Shown: positions 1 to 9,981, counted from the first letter of the stretch. The stretch is 64,000 nucleotides of DNA from Nakamurella panacisegetis (GCF_900104535.1 NZ_LT629710.1:4871501-4935500); one strand, 5' to 3'. Notes: generated from the letters alone by a model not told the origin. Program-made: numbers and translations.

Positions 1-1868
1 TGCAGATGCCGGCTCTCGGTGAGAGCGTCACCGAAGGCACTGTCACCCGCTGGCTGAAGGAAGTCGGCGACACGGTCGCCGTCGACGAGCCGTTGCTGGA
101 GGTGTCGACCGACAAGGTCGACACCGAGATTCCCTCCCCGGTCGCCGGCGTGCTCGAGAAGATCGTGGTCGCCGAGGACGAGACGGCCGCGGTCGGTGCC
201 GAGTTGGCCGTGATCGGCGACGGCAGTGGCGCCACCGCCCAGGCGGCACCAGAGCCCGCGGCGGCTCCGGAGCCGGAGGCAGCCCCGGAGCCGGAGGTAG
301 CTCCGGAGCCTGAGGCAGCCGCTGACGCCGCACCCGAGCCCGAGGCGGTTCCGGCCGCGGCGGCCGCCGAGCCGGAGCAGCCGTCGACCGACCTGGAGAC
401 CCCGGCCGAGAAGCCGACGGCCGACGCCGCCCCGGCGACCGGTTCCGGTACTCCGATCCTGTTGCCGGCCATGGGCGAATCGGTCACCGAAGGCACGGTC
501 ACCCGCTGGCTCAAGGCCGTCGGCGACGCCGTCGCCGTGGACGAGCCGCTGGTGGAGATCTCGACCGACAAGGTCGACACCGAGGTGCCCTCCCCCGTGG
601 CCGGCACCCTCCTGGAAATCAGTGTCGGCGAGGACGAGACGGTCGAGGTCGGCGGGCAGCTCGCCGTCATCGGCGACAAGGGCGCAGCACCGGCCCCGGC
701 ACCCACCCCGGCTCCGGCCCCCCAGGCCGCGGCGCCGGCGGCCGCTCCGGCCCCCGCCCCTCCGGCCCCGGCCGCCGCTCCGGCCCCCGCCGCTCCGGCC
801 CCGGCCGCTCCGGCCCCCGCCGCTGCACCGGCGCCGGTCACCCCGTCGCCCGACGCTGCGGCACCGGCGGCCAAGCCCGCCGCCGCGGGCTGGCAGCCCG
901 CCCCCAAGGCCGACACCTCCAGCTACGTCACCCCGGTGATCCGCAAACTGGCCGCCGACCAAGGCGTCGACCTGTCCACCGTGACCGGTACCGGCGTCGG
1001 GGGCCGCATCCGCCGTGAGGACGTCGTCGCCGCCGGCGAGGCCGTCAAGGCGGCCAAGGCGGCAGCGGCCGCTCCGGCTCCGGCGGCCTCGGCGACGCCG
1101 GCCCCCTCGGCGGCCAAGCCGGTCCCCGACGCGACCGCCACGGCGTTGATCGGAACCACCCAGAAGCTGCCGCGGATCCGCCAGTCGATCGCCAAGAACA
1201 TGGTGTACGGCCTGCACACGGCGGCCCAGCTGACCACGGTCATCGAGGTCGACGTGACCCGCGTGGCAAACCTGCGGGCAAAGGCGAAAGCCAGTTTCGA
1301 GGCCCGCGAGGGCGTCAAGCTGTCGTTCCTGCCGTTCTTCGTCAAGGCCGCCATCGAGGCCCTGAAGCTCTACCCGGTGGTCAACTCGTCACTGTCCGAG
1401 GACATCAAGGAGATCACGTACCACGGCCACGTCAACCTGGGCATCGCCGTCGACACCCCCCGCGGGCTGATCGTCCCCGTCATCAAGGAAGCCGACGATC
1501 TCAACATCGGCGGGATCGCCCGCAAGATCGCCGACCTGGCCGCCCGCACCCGCGACAACAAGATCGGCCCGGACGATCTGTCCGGGGGGACGTTCACCAT
1601 CACCAACACCGGCAGTGTCGGGGCGTTGTTCGACACCCCGATCTTCGTGCCGCCGCAGTCGGCCATCCTCGGGACGGGCGCGATCGTCAAGCGTCCGGTG
1701 GTGCTGACCACCCCCGACGGCGGCGAGGTCATCGCGATCCGGTCCATGGCGTACCTGGCCATGTCCTACGACCACCGCAACGTCGACGGGGCCGACGCCT
1801 CGCGGTTCCTCGGAGCGGTCAAGAAGCGCATCGAAGCCGGCGACTTCGAGGGCGATCTGGGGTTGTGA
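1..1868 (+). CDS. sucB: 2-oxoglutarate dehydrogenase E2 component, dihydrolipoamide acyltransferase (5'-truncated by the window edge)
   Basis: Acyltransferase core of the 2-oxoacid dehydrogenase complex, which transfers succinyl (or acetyl) groups from lipoamide to CoA. Counting from the Met at position 6, two lipoyl domains lie at about 1-75 and 150-225, with lipoyl lysines K37 and K189 in STDKVDTE. Long Ala/Pro/Glu linkers follow each. A peripheral subunit-binding domain lies near 308-345, and the catalytic domain runs to residue 620 with the active-site motif H590-R-N-V-D594-G. The frame stays open to base 1 and a Gln codon precedes MPALGES; family members normally have a few residues before this motif, so the true start is probably just outside the window. 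In mycobacteria this gene (dlaT/sucB) precedes the same epimerase gene found next here. Confidence 0.95.
   Translation, partial: QMPALGESVTEGTVTRWLKEVGDTVAVDEPLLEVSTDKVDTEIPSPVAGVLEKIVVAEDETAAVGAELAVIGDGSGATAQAAPEPAAAPEPEAAPEPEVAPEPEAAADAAPEPEAVPAAAAAEPEQPSTDLETPAEKPTADAAPATGSGTPILLPAMGESVTEGTVTRWLKAVGDAVAVDEPLVEISTDKVDTEVPSPVAGTLLEISVGEDETVEVGGQLAVIGDKGAAPAPAPTPAPAPQAAAPAAAPAPAPPAPAAAPAPAAPAPAAPAPAAAPAPVTPSPDAAAPAAKPAAAGWQPAPKADTSSYVTPVIRKLAADQGVDLSTVTGTGVGGRIRREDVVAAGEAVKAAKAAAAAPAPAASATPAPSAAKPVPDATATALIGTTQKLPRIRQSIAKNMVYGLHTAAQLTTVIEVDVTRVANLRAKAKASFEAREGVKLSFLPFFVKAAIEALKLYPVVNSSLSEDIKEITYHGHVNLGIAVDTPRGLIVPVIKEADDLNIGGIARKIADLAARTRDNKIGPDDLSGGTFTITNTGSVGALFDTPIFVPPQSAILGTGAIVKRPVVLTTPDGGEVIAIRSMAYLAMSYDHRNVDGADASRFLGAVKKRIEAGDFEGDLGL
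700..840 (+). repeat. Ala-Pro linker low-complexity repeat in sucB
   Basis: Imperfect tandem GC-rich repeat built on gctccggcccccgcc-like units. It encodes the flexible Ala/Pro linker between the second lipoyl domain and the subunit-binding domain. Such linkers are normal for E2 proteins, but the DNA is prone to length change by slippage. Confidence 0.7.
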
Positions 1869-1882
1869 CCCACGCATGAACC

Positions 1883-1928
1883 ACGGCTGGAGGCCGACCA
1901 CTCGTCCGAGGGGTTGGCCTTCAGCCGT
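1883..1928 (+). terminator. Hairpin terminator after sucB
   Basis: A 13-bp stem pairs ACGGCTGGAGGCC (1883-1895) with GGCCTTCAGCCGT (1916-1928), with one G-T pair. A second inner stem pairs ACCACTCG with CGAGGGGT, with one mismatch. It starts 15 nt after the sucB stop and is followed by CTTCC. This is most likely the intrinsic terminator that separates sucB from the epimerase gene. Confidence 0.75.
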
Positions 1929-1999
1929 CTTCCGGGGTCAGGGAGCAGGTCCATCCGGACCGACAGATCCGGACCGACGACGACAGAAGGACGCCAGAC

Positions 2000-2881
2000 G
2001 TGCACATCATCGCGGCCGGAGCCAGTGGGTTCCTGGGACAACGATTGATCGGGAAGCTGACCGCGGACGGGCACCGGGTGACGCAACTGGTCCGCCGCGC
2101 CCCCACCGGAGCGAACCAGGTCACCTGGGACCCGGACCGGGGTGAGCTCGACGCCGCCGACCTCCAGGGGGTCGACGGCATCGTCAACCTGTGCGGCGTC
2201 GGAGTGGGCGACAAGCGGTGGAGTGTCGCCTACCGCGACCTGATCCGCTCCTCGAGGGTGAACCCCACGACGCTGCTGGCCTCACGAGCGGCTCAGGCCG
2301 ACGTTCCGGTGATGCTCAGCGCCTCCGGAGTCGGCTACTACGGCCCGCGCGGTAACGAGGAGATCGACGAAACGGCCCACGCGGGAACCAGTTTTCTGGC
2401 CGGCGTGTGCGTGGACTGGGAGCGGGCCACCGAGGCGGCCGAGACGGCCGGGGTGCGGGTCGCGCACCTGCGCACCGGGCTGGTTCTGGGGAAGGAGGCC
2501 GGACTGTTGCCCAAGCTGGCGTTGCTGACCAAGCTCTTCGCCGGCGGCCGGCTCGGTTCCGGCCGGCAGTACTACCCGTGGATCTCGGCCACCGACCACA
2601 TCGACGCGATGGTGCACCTGCTGACCACGGAAGTGTCCGGGCCGGTCAACGTCTGCGGCCCAGCCCCGGTCACGAACGCCGAGTTCGCGAAGGAACTCGG
2701 TCGCCAACTGCACCGGCCGACCCCGTGGATGGTGCCGAAGTTTGCTCTGCAGATCGCCGTCGGTGACTTCGCCGAGGAGATCGTCAACGGCCAGCGGGCC
2801 ATCCCGAAGGCCCTGCTCGACTCCGGTTTCGGATTCACCCACCCGACCCTGACCGCGGCGCTCCAGGCCGAGTTGGGCTGA
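2000..2881 (+). CDS. TIGR01777-family NAD(P)-binding epimerase/SDR protein
   Basis: 293-residue extended-SDR protein of the YfcH/TIGR01777 epimerase family. The N-terminal nucleotide-binding motif GASGFLG lies at residues 7-13, followed by a Rossmann core. The conserved SASGVGYYG segment lies in the middle, and the C-terminal part carries the family's DUF1731-like tail (residues about 245-293). The start is GTG at 2000. Substrate is unknown for the family. It follows sucB as its counterpart does in mycobacteria (Rv2216 after dlaT, from memory), but the strong hairpin between them suggests separate transcripts. It converges with the next leftward gene 54 bp downstream. Confidence 0.88.
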   Translation: MHIIAAGASGFLGQRLIGKLTADGHRVTQLVRRAPTGANQVTWDPDRGELDAADLQGVDGIVNLCGVGVGDKRWSVAYRDLIRSSRVNPTTLLASRAAQADVPVMLSASGVGYYGPRGNEEIDETAHAGTSFLAGVCVDWERATEAAETAGVRVAHLRTGLVLGKEAGLLPKLALLTKLFAGGRLGSGRQYYPWISATDHIDAMVHLLTTEVSGPVNVCGPAPVTNAEFAKELGRQLHRPTPWMVPKFALQIAVGDFAEEIVNGQRAIPKALLDSGFGFTHPTLTAALQAELG

Positions 2882-2935
2882 GCGCGCCTCGTCCGCGGCA
2901 GGGCCGGCCGGCTCCGCCGCCGGCGGCCGTCGACC

Positions 2936-3862
2936 TCAGTGTTCGTAGGGGTCGGACGGCTGGCTGATGGGCGTCATGGACACCACGTCGACGGTCGGTA
3001 CGTAGTCGTTCCCGGAGTCGGCGGTTCCGACCTGGGCGCTGATCACCGCGCTGACCCACGTGTTCACGGCGTACTTCGCCGGGGCGTCGATGTGCACCCG
3101 CATGGGGCTGGCGTCCGCGGCGCAGCAACTGATCGTCATCCGGGCCAGCGAGTAGCCGCTGGTGTAGCCGTCGCCGGCGCCGGCGATGAACCCGACGACG
3201 GTGATGTTGTTGTCCGACACCGAGTTGTCGCCGTCGTACAGGGCACGCATGATGAATTCCTTCAGGGTCAGGGCCGGATCCTGACCCGCCGGGAGGGCGG
3301 CGAACTTCATGGTCGGGCGCTGCTTGGCGAAGGCCTTGGTGCCGATGCCGTGGCCGCTGCCGTCGTTGGGTGCATATCCCCCTGACGAGCCGCCCGCGGC
3401 GACGTCAGCGCCGGCCCCGGTGGCCGAGGCGACACCGGTGAGTCCCTGCAACGCCTGCGACCCGGCGTTCCGGTTCACCGCGTCGGCGCCCAGCGCCGGC
3501 GGCGCCAGCAGGAGCAGTACCAGGATCGGGGCCAGGATCAACCACGGCGCCTTGGACCGGTCGTGGCTGTGCCCGTGACCGTCGGCCTCCTCGTGCGAAT
3601 GGTCGACCGGCGGGGCGGGCACCGACGGCGCTGTATCCGTGCCGCGCGCGGCGTCGGCTTCCATCTGCAGGTCGGCCTTCCGGTCACCGCGGATGCCGGT
3701 GACGATGGACAGGACGCCGACCAGGATCAGGATGACCCCGGCGATCACCAACAGCGGCCCGAAGCCCGGTTTGACGTAGGACGTGTACCGGCCGCTGACC
3801 GTGATCGAGATCAGGAGACCGCCCAGTAGGACGATCAGCACGGATTGGGTTGTCTTGTTCAA
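2936..3862 (-). CDS. TIGR03943/DUF1980-type putative permease subunit
   Basis: 308-residue membrane-anchored protein resembling the YcgQ/TIGR03943 partner of YcgR-type permeases. Two transmembrane segments lie near residues 7-24 and 35-56. A His-rich acidic linker (88-100, HSHEE...HGHSH) suggests metal binding. A third hydrophobic segment lies at 106-125, followed by a secreted or periplasmic C-terminal domain (about 190-308). I chose the TTG at 3862 because it overlaps the TGA of the upstream permease (TTGA), the arrangement of a translationally coupled pair. The reading frame is open further upstream, but only as an overlap of the permease. Transported substrate is unknown; a metal or metalloid is an inference from the His-rich linker. 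Confidence 0.8.
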   Translation of the reverse strand: MNKTTQSVLIVLLGGLLISITVSGRYTSYVKPGFGPLLVIAGVILILVGVLSIVTGIRGDRKADLQMEADAARGTDTAPSVPAPPVDHSHEEADGHGHSHDRSKAPWLILAPILVLLLLAPPALGADAVNRNAGSQALQGLTGVASATGAGADVAAGGSSGGYAPNDGSGHGIGTKAFAKQRPTMKFAALPAGQDPALTLKEFIMRALYDGDNSVSDNNITVVGFIAGAGDGYTSGYSLARMTISCCAADASPMRVHIDAPAKYAVNTWVSAVISAQVGTADSGNDYVPTVDVVSMTPISQPSDPYEH

Positions 3863-4875
3863 CGCCAGCCTCCGAAGAACAACAGGCCGGTGCCGACACC
3901 GACGACGATGGCCACCACGAACGTGACCGGCGCGAACCGCACCGCGAACTTCCGCCCGAAGGTGCCGGACTGCATGGCGAACAGTTTGATGTCGACCGCC
4001 GGTCCGACGGTCAGGAACACCAGCTTGCCGACCACCGGGATGGTGGAGAACGACGCCGCCACGAACGCGTCCGACTCCGAGCACAGGGCCAGGAAGAACG
4101 CGAGCAGGCCCATGGTCAGAACGGCCAGCGCGACGTTGCCCCCGACGTGCTGCATGAACGTCCGCGGCACCACCGTGTTCAGCGTGGCCGCGGCCGCGGC
4201 GCCGATCACCAGGAAACCGGCCGCCTGCGTGAAATCGGCGCGCATGGTCGGCAGGAACACCTTCAGACCGGTGTCCTCGCTGTCCGACTGCTCCCGGAGG
4301 CGGGGCTTCATCCAGGCCGGCCGGCCCAGCTTCTCCCAGACCAACCCCACGATGACGGCGGTCAGCAGGCCGCCGACCAGGCGAGCCCAGACCATTCTCG
4401 GTTCGGCCTGGAACGCCACGGCCGTGGCCACCAGCACGATCGGATTGATGGCCGGCGCCGACAGCAGGAAAGCCAGCGCAGCTGACGGGCGGACACCCCG
4501 ATTCATCAGCCGGTTCGCGATCGGTACCGAACCGCATTCGCAGCCGGGCAGGGCGATCCCGCACACGCCGGCCAGCGGGACAGCCAGTACCGCCCGCTCG
4601 GGCATGAACCTGGTGAAGAAGGCGGCCGGGACGAACGCGGCGATCGCCCCGGACACCAGCACCCCGAGGACCAGGAACGGGGTGGCCTGCACGCAGATGG
4701 CGACGAAGACGGTCGACCAGCCGGACGGCAGGACCTTGGTCAGCAGGCTGGCCAGCTGACTCCGCAGGAGCACGGCGGTCAGCAGGATGAGCGCGAAGAT
4801 CTCGAGCGATCCCGGCCGGTAACGCGGCCGGCGGCGCGGGGCCGGCGGCGCGGGGCGGTCTCTGACGTCCGTCAT
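3859..4875 (-). CDS. YcgR/UPF0718-family permease (DUF318)
   Basis: 338-residue integral membrane protein with about eight hydrophobic segments and the conserved GCECGS motif (C112, C114) after the second core helix, as in the ArsP/UPF0718 permease family. The N-terminal 20 residues are basic and proline-rich. The C-terminal half repeats the permease fold. It overlaps uppS upstream by 4 nt (ATGA) and its TIGR03943 partner downstream, so recO-uppS-permease-partner looks like one leftward operon. ArsP members export organoarsenicals, but most of the family is uncharacterised. The Cys pair could bind a soft metal or metalloid. Confidence 0.82.
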   Translation of the reverse strand: MTDVRDRPAPPAPRRRPRYRPGSLEIFALILLTAVLLRSQLASLLTKVLPSGWSTVFVAICVQATPFLVLGVLVSGAIAAFVPAAFFTRFMPERAVLAVPLAGVCGIALPGCECGSVPIANRLMNRGVRPSAALAFLLSAPAINPIVLVATAVAFQAEPRMVWARLVGGLLTAVIVGLVWEKLGRPAWMKPRLREQSDSEDTGLKVFLPTMRADFTQAAGFLVIGAAAAATLNTVVPRTFMQHVGGNVALAVLTMGLLAFFLALCSESDAFVAASFSTIPVVGKLVFLTVGPAVDIKLFAMQSGTFGRKFAVRFAPVTFVVAIVVGVGTGLLFFGGWR

Positions 4876-5702
4876 CCCGGTTGGTCCGTCGTCGCCGCCG
4901 GCGTCAGGTCATCGGATTCGGCGCCCCCGAACCGGCGCTGCCGCGAGGCGTAGATCTCGCAGGCCCGCCACAGGTCACGCCGGTCGAAGTCGGGGAACAG
5001 GGTGTCCAGGAAGACCATCTCGGCGTAGGCGGACTGCCAGAGCAGGAAGTTGCTGGTGCGCTGCTCGCCGGACGAGCGCAGGAAGAGATCGACGTCGGGC
5101 ATGTCCGGTTCGTCGAGGTACTTGGCGAGCATCGCTTCGTCCACCTTCGAGGCATTGATCCGGCCGGCGGCCACCTCGAGGGCGATCGCCTTGGCGGCGT
5201 CGGCGATCTCCGCGCGGCCTCCGTAGTTGACACACATGGTCAATGTCAGGACGTCGTTGCCGGCGGTCAGTTGCTCGGCCACCTCGAGTTCGTGGATGAC
5301 GCTGCGCCACAGACGGGGCCGGCGGCCGGCCCAGCGGACGCGGACACCGAGGGCGTGCATGTCGTCCCGCCGCCGCCGGATCACGTCCCGGTTGAAGCCC
5401 ATCAGGAACCGCACCTCATCGGGCGACCGCTTCCAGTTCTCGGTCGAGAACGCATATGCCGAAAGGTGTTTGACTCCGATCTGGATCGCCCCTTCGACCA
5501 CGTCGAACAGCGCCGCCTCGCCTAGTTTGTGACCCTCGGTACGGGGCAGACCGCGGGCCTTGGCCCAGCGGCCGTTGCCGTCCATCACCAGGGCCACGTG
5601 CTGCGGGACGGCCGACGCCGCGATGGCCGGTGGCACGGCGCCGGAGGGGTGCGGCGTGGGCTCCCGGCGAGGCAGGGCGGTGGGGACGTTGCGGGCTCTC
5701 AT
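4872..5702 (-). CDS. uppS: Long-chain cis-isoprenyl diphosphate synthase (undecaprenyl/decaprenyl-PP synthase type)
   Basis: 276-residue Z-prenyltransferase that builds the polyprenyl carrier lipid for peptidoglycan and arabinogalactan-type wall assembly by condensing isopentenyl-PP onto an allylic primer. The signature [12 protein letters not shown] carries the catalytic Asp (D41). The conserved [12 protein letters not shown] and [15 protein letters not shown] blocks are complete. The N-terminal 35 residues are a non-conserved, proline-rich extension. It overlaps recO upstream and the permease downstream by 4 nt each. The adjacency recO-uppS is the same as mycobacterial Rv2362c-Rv2361c. Confidence 0.95.
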   Translation of the reverse strand: MRARNVPTALPRREPTPHPSGAVPPAIAASAVPQHVALVMDGNGRWAKARGLPRTEGHKLGEAALFDVVEGAIQIGVKHLSAYAFSTENWKRSPDEVRFLMGFNRDVIRRRRDDMHALGVRVRWAGRRPRLWRSVIHELEVAEQLTAGNDVLTLTMCVNYGGRAEIADAAKAIALEVAAGRINASKVDEAMLAKYLDEPDMPDVDLFLRSSGEQRTSNFLLWQSAYAEMVFLDTLFPDFDRRDLWRACEIYASRQRRFGGAESDDLTPAATTDQPG

Positions 5703-6619
5703 GTCAGGGCACCAGTCTGTTGCTGCGTTCCGACCCGGGGCGGCTCGACTTCGTCAGGGCCGTCGAACCCGGGGTCGTCCTCGAGGGGTTCGGCCGGGCC
5801 GGTCTGCCCGGCCGCGATCCGGGCCAGTGCCGCTCCCCGCGCGGCCGGGTAGCCACCCAGCTCCGGGGACGGGCTCGATCCGCCCCGATCGACCATGGGC
5901 AGGGACTTCAGGCCGCGTTCGATGTGCCATTGCAACAGCGCGGCGACCAGCCCCGACGCTTCCCGGCGCATCAATCCGGTGGACGCCTCGGCGCCGGGCC
6001 AGTCACCGGAGGCCAACGCCGCCATCAACGCGATCGCCCCGGGCGCGGGACGGGCGACGCCCGGTGACCGGCAGTTGCCGCAAAGCAGCCCGCCGGAGGG
6101 GACGTGGAAGGCGGCATGGGGGCCGGGGTCACCGCACCGGGCGCACTCGGACAGCGCGGGGGCCCAGCCGGCCAGGGACATCGACCGGATCAGGAATGCA
6201 TCCAGCAGCAACGACGGGTCACGTTCGGTCTCGGCCAGGGCCCGCAGCACGGACACCAGCAACAGGTACAACTTGAGCGACGGTTCGCGCTCCTCCGACG
6301 TCAGCCGTTCGACGGTTTCCACGATGGCGGTGGCCGCCGTGTAGCGGGAGTAGTCGGCGGCGATGGCCGAACCGAACGAATCCAGGCTCACCACCTGGTT
6401 GACGATGTCCAGGTTCCGCCCGGCGTAGAGCTGCATGTCGACATGGCTGAACGGCTCGAGACGACCGCCGAATCGGCTCTTGGTCCGACGGACCCCCTTG
6501 GCCACGGCCCGGATCCGACCCTCCCGTCGGGTCAGCACAGTGACGATGCGGTCCGCCTCACCCAGTTTGTGGACCCGCAGCACCACACCGGAGTCGCGGT
6601 AGACGGTCACAGCGTCCAT
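5699..6619 (-). CDS. recO: DNA repair protein RecO
   Basis: 306-residue recombination mediator that helps RecR load RecA on SSB-coated gaps. The N-terminal OB-fold (about 1-85) begins [22 protein letters not shown] helical middle region follows, and a zinc-finger-like cluster C159-x2-C162...C180-x2-C183 is present. I chose the ATG at 6619 because the OB-fold begins directly after it; the frame continues open upstream without conserved sequence. The C-terminal tail (about 265-306, acidic and Pro-rich) is longer than in most RecO proteins, which are about 240-265 residues. First gene of the leftward recO-uppS-permease run. Confidence 0.92.
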   Translation of the reverse strand: MDAVTVYRDSGVVLRVHKLGEADRIVTVLTRREGRIRAVAKGVRRTKSRFGGRLEPFSHVDMQLYAGRNLDIVNQVVSLDSFGSAIAADYSRYTAATAIVETVERLTSEEREPSLKLYLLLVSVLRALAETERDPSLLLDAFLIRSMSLAGWAPALSECARCGDPGPHAAFHVPSGGLLCGNCRSPGVARPAPGAIALMAALASGDWPGAEASTGLMRREASGLVAALLQWHIERGLKSLPMVDRGGSSPSPELGGYPAARGAALARIAAGQTGPAEPLEDDPGFDGPDEVEPPRVGTQQQTGALT

Positions 6620-6799
6620 GGTGCCAGGTGCGGCGATCAAATCGGTGTTGTCCCGCGCGCCGGAACCGTCCGTCGCGGTGACCGGAGCTGTCCCGACCCG
6701 GAAGTCGACAGTCGTCCGGCGGCAACCGATCGGGTGACCCGGGCGGCAGGTTGGACAATCTGCTGACGCGACGCAAAGACCTCTGAGAGAGTCCTCGAC

Positions 6800-7609
6800 A
6801 TGGGACAACCTCACGATCCGTACCGACCTCAGCCGGGTCAGCCCGGGTATCAGCCCGGCCACGTCGCCATGAACGCCCCGGTGCCGCCCGACCGCGGGTC
6901 GCCGTACGCGTCGTCGGCCGCGCCCGCTCCCTCGCCCCGGAAGCCATGGGGGGCAACCCTGGTCGGTCTGGTCATCGGGCTGGTGATCGCCGTCGCGGTG
7001 GGCGGAATCCTGCTGGCCACCAAGAAGATGCACTTCGGGACGAGTGCGGCGGCTTCGGTCGACACCAGGGCGATCGCCCTTCCCGGATCTCTGGCCGGTT
7101 ACCAGGACCTGGTTGCCGCCAACAAGGCGAAGTTGGACCAGTCGTCGACGACGGCGGGCCGGAAGGCCACCGTGCTGGCCTCCCAGCAGGCCAACCAGGC
7201 GAAGGTGAAGAGTCTCACCGTGGCGTCGTACGAGGCGGCCTACGGCACCACCGCGGTCGACGTCCGCTCGTACGCCGATGCGGGCCTGGAGAAGACCGCA
7301 ACGGTCATCGCCGTCCGGGCCGGCTCACCCGGCCTGACCCTCGGGCCGGTGACGGATCCGGCCTACCTCGGGTTGGCCGTCAATCAGCAGGAGATCAAGA
7401 CGTTCGACCAGATCAGCTGTCGTGTCGTGCACCCGGAGACGACCACCGCCGGCCACCCGATCGATCCGGGCAACTCCTTGACGGCCGCCTGTCAGCGCTC
7501 GGACGGCGCGCTGACGGTTCAGGTGTTCAGCTCGGGCTTCGACGGTGCCGAGGGCCAGCAGCAGATGATCGCGTTGACCAATGCGGCCTGGGCCGCGGTG
7601 CAGGGCTGA
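6800..7609 (+). CDS. Single-pass membrane protein of unknown function
   Basis: 269 residues. A cytosolic Pro/Gln/Gly-rich N-terminus (about 1-50) contains repeated GQPGYQPG-type motifs. One transmembrane helix (about 55-77) is followed by an extracytoplasmic domain of about 185 residues with no family I recognise. The organisation is common among actinobacterial membrane-anchored sensors or envelope proteins. ATG at 6800 is preceded by the AT-poor recO/6800 divergent region. The final stretch ends in a helix rich in Ala and Gln. No transport or catalytic motif seen. Confidence 0.8.
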   Translation: MGQPHDPYRPQPGQPGYQPGHVAMNAPVPPDRGSPYASSAAPAPSPRKPWGATLVGLVIGLVIAVAVGGILLATKKMHFGTSAAASVDTRAIALPGSLAGYQDLVAANKAKLDQSSTTAGRKATVLASQQANQAKVKSLTVASYEAAYGTTAVDVRSYADAGLEKTATVIAVRAGSPGLTLGPVTDPAYLGLAVNQQEIKTFDQISCRVVHPETTTAGHPIDPGNSLTAACQRSDGALTVQVFSSGFDGAEGQQQMIALTNAAWAAVQG

Positions 7610-7750
7610 GCCTGCGGACGGGGGCACCCAACGGCGTCCGACCAGTGCACTAGCCTGGGAGGGCAAAGTGCTGGACCCGGGTGAGTGATGTCGAGGCGCT
7701 GACCGGGGCATCGACCGACCTCGCCCGACGGCTGCGCCGAAGGTGGATAC

Positions 7751-8230
7751 ATGAGCATTCCGACGATTCGCCGGGCCGAGCCGGATGACGCAGAGGCCTT
7801 TTCCGCGTGCCACCTGGCCTGCTGGCGGGAAGCGTACGAGAACCTCTGGGGGTCAGAGCGTTTCGCCGAGTTCGATCCGGTCAAACTGGCCGTACGGCGA
7901 CGTAAGGAGATCGAGAGCGGCATCGCGGACCACTACCTGGCCGAGGTCGACGGAGAGGTGGTCGGCATCGCGATCTCCGGTCCCAGCCGGGATGAGGATC
8001 CGCCCACCGAGCGGGAGCTCTACGCGATCTTCGTCCGCCAGGGCCGGCAGGGGTCAGGCGTGTCCGACGATCTGCTGCAGGCAGCGATCGGCGATGGTCC
8101 GGCCTGTCTGTGGGTCTACCGCGACAACCCCCGGGCGAGTGCCTTCTACGTGCATCACGACTTCATTCCCGACGGCAGCGAGAAGATCGATTCGGCCGGC
8201 ATCCTGGAGATCAGGATGGTCCGCCGATAG
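7751..8230 (+). CDS. GNAT-family N-acetyltransferase
   Basis: 159-residue GCN5-related acetyltransferase. IRRAEPDDAEAFSACH at the N-terminus is the usual first strand and helix. The acetyl-CoA pyrophosphate-binding loop is RQGRQGSG (about residues 97-104), and the C-terminal YRDNPRASAFYVHHDF matches the last conserved helix and strand. Substrate cannot be inferred. It stands alone between the preceding membrane protein and fdhD. Confidence 0.85.
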   Translation: MSIPTIRRAEPDDAEAFSACHLACWREAYENLWGSERFAEFDPVKLAVRRRKEIESGIADHYLAEVDGEVVGIAISGPSRDEDPPTERELYAIFVRQGRQGSGVSDDLLQAAIGDGPACLWVYRDNPRASAFYVHHDFIPDGSEKIDSAGILEIRMVRR

Positions 8231-8260
8231 GTCGGTCCGTCCGTGATAGAGCCCGTCCCG

Positions 8261-8410
8261 TTAGATGCGCGACGGGCCCAGGCGGGGCGAGAGGATGCCA
8301 CCGAGCCGGCTCTTCCCGGAGCCGGCCGACCCGGTGATCACGATGCGCGCAGGGCCGCCGTCCAACGGACGACGCCACTGCGCCGTCGGCGAGCGGATCG
8401 GACGCCGCAT
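8261..8410 (-). pseudogene. Possible remnant of a P-loop NTPase gene, antisense to the region just upstream of fdhD
   Basis: A 49-codon leftward frame with a GC-rich third-position bias. It ends a few residues after a textbook Walker A loop, ITGSAGSGKSRLGG. No Walker B or other NTPase sequence follows before the stop at 8261, so if it was a gene only the N-terminal piece remains. It lies head-to-head with fdhD, without a convincing Shine-Dalgarno sequence. It could also be a chance frame in GC-rich DNA. Confidence 0.35.
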
Positions 8411-8419
8411 ACTGGCGGG

Positions 8420-9247
8420 GTGAGCAGAGTGACCGCCCGAGCGCGGATCCAGCGGTACCGGGACGGCACGTTCTCGCCGCGCGCCGATCTGGTGGCCGGC
8501 GAGGAGCCGCTGGAGATCCGTCTCGGCGGCGAGTCGATGTCGGTCACCATGCGGACCGCCGGCCACGACATCGAATTGGCTCACGGGCTGCTGCACGCCG
8601 AGGGCATCATCGCCACGGCCGCGGACGTCGTCGCCATGCGGTACTGCGACGGTGTCGACGAGCAGGGTCGCAACACCTACAACGTGCTGGACGTGCAGCT
8701 CGCCGGGCCCGTACCAGTGGCGGCCCGGTCCGGCGCCCGTGCCTTCGTGACCAGTTCGGCCTGCGGCGTCTGCGGTTCGGCATCGATCGATCAGCTCAAG
8801 CTCCGTACCCGCCACGCATTGCCGGCCACCCTGCACTTCGACCCGGATGTTCTCTGCGCCGCTCCCGATCAGTTGCGGAGCCACCAGAAGGCATTTGCCG
8901 GCACCGGAGGCATCCACGGCGCTGCCCTGCTCTCCCCCGACGGATCGCTCCGCCTGGTCCGCGAGGACATCGGGCGCCACAACGCGGTCGACAAGGTCAT
9001 CGGCGCCGCCTTGCTCGCCGGCGACGTTCCGTTGGGCGGTGAGGCCCTGCTGACATCGTCACGAGCCTCGTTCGAACTGGTCCAGAAGGCGGTGATGGCC
9101 GGCATCGGAATGCTCATCGCCGTCTCCGCGCCTTCGTCGCTGGCCGTCGAACTCGCCGCCGAAACCGGCCTGACGCTGATCGGCTTCACCCGCGACCACG
9201 GCTTCAATCTCTATTCAGGGGCAGATCGCGTGATCGGCGCCGCCTGA
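8420..9247 (+). CDS. fdhD: FdhD sulfurtransferase for formate dehydrogenase maturation
   Basis: 275-residue FdhD/NarQ protein. It passes sulfur from cysteine desulfurase to the molybdenum cofactor of formate dehydrogenases. The redox/sulfur-carrying Cys pair is in SSACGVCG (C115, C118). The cofactor-binding glycine-rich segment and the late motif RASFELVQKA are intact. I placed the start at GTG 8420 because family similarity begins near VTARARIQRYRDG. The 59 codons upstream in this frame look non-coding, and the antisense P-loop remnant lies there. No formate dehydrogenase or mob gene is in the window. Confidence 0.92.
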   Translation: MSRVTARARIQRYRDGTFSPRADLVAGEEPLEIRLGGESMSVTMRTAGHDIELAHGLLHAEGIIATAADVVAMRYCDGVDEQGRNTYNVLDVQLAGPVPVAARSGARAFVTSSACGVCGSASIDQLKLRTRHALPATLHFDPDVLCAAPDQLRSHQKAFAGTGGIHGAALLSPDGSLRLVREDIGRHNAVDKVIGAALLAGDVPLGGEALLTSSRASFELVQKAVMAGIGMLIAVSAPSSLAVELAAETGLTLIGFTRDHGFNLYSGADRVIGAA

Positions 9248-9324
9248 GCCGACGCAGGGCCTACCATCATCTCGACATCACCGCCGCACACCCGGCGATC
9301 CGGGCAGACGCTGGGAGCAGCCCC

Positions 9325-9951
9325 ATGAGGTTCCGTTCGGTGTCCGTTGCCGGCGCTCTGGCCGGTGCGCTCCTGGTCGGCGGTTGTGCGACAACGGTCA
9401 GCGGGCAGGCTCAGGTGAACGCGGCGGCCCAAGCCACCGCGGCGTCCAGCCCGGCCACCTCCACCGGGAGCAGCGCGAGTTCTCCGACCGGTTCGACGGA
9501 GTCCGGCGGCTCTTCGTCCACCTCCAGCGCGACCGGTCTCACGGAGCCGTCGACGAGCGGAACTCCGGTCCCGCCGACCTCCCCGGGAACCTCGACGCAC
9601 GGGACGATCACGAAGTCCGGTCCGTCGAGCCTGTCGAGCGTCCCGGGCCTGTCGGCCGACTGCAACAAGGTGCTGGCCGGCGTCCAGGCCTTCACCGCGC
9701 TGTTCGACCAGATCAGCAGCAGCGGCGACATGAACGCGAAGGTCACTCAAGCGAGCGTCGATGCCGCTCTCAAGGCTCTTCCGGCATCGGGGCTTCCGCC
9801 CGCGGTGCAGGGTGACGTCACGACGCTGCGGTCGTGGGCCGGCGGGGCCGCGGGCAAGTCCATGACGGAGCTCGCCATGTCGTTGACCGACGGCAAGGTC
9901 ACCACCGCCATCACGAACCTCTCGACCTGGCTCACCACGAACTGCTACTGA
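9325..9951 (+). CDS. Secreted lipoprotein, Ser/Thr-rich
   Basis: 208 residues with a classic lipoprotein signal: a charged start, a hydrophobic core and lipobox LVGGC (C21 is the predicted lipidated Cys). A long Ser/Thr/Pro/Gly linker (about 25-105) resembles a wall-spanning spacer. A small folded C-terminal domain follows (about 110-208), with a Cys near the start (DCNK) and one two residues from the end (NCY) that could form a disulfide. No family recognised. It ends at a shared hairpin with clpX. Confidence 0.83.
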   Translation: MRFRSVSVAGALAGALLVGGCATTVSGQAQVNAAAQATAASSPATSTGSSASSPTGSTESGGSSSTSSATGLTEPSTSGTPVPPTSPGTSTHGTITKSGPSSLSSVPGLSADCNKVLAGVQAFTALFDQISSSGDMNAKVTQASVDAALKALPASGLPPAVQGDVTTLRSWAGGAAGKSMTELAMSLTDGKVTTAITNLSTWLTTNCY

Positions 9952-9981
9952 GATCAGCGGCTCGGACCCGCAGACGCCGAT

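Noticed and set aside
700-840. Repeat in sucB as a mobile or regulatory element
   Set aside because: It encodes the usual Ala/Pro linker of E2 proteins.
2936-4564. Single 542-residue leftward protein
   Set aside because: The upper part is an overlap of the permease gene in another frame. The real protein starts at TTG 3862 as part of a TTGA junction.
8243-8419. fdhD starting at 8243
   Set aside because: The extra 59 residues are low-complexity Arg/Ala-rich and not family-like; GTG 8420 fits FdhD length.
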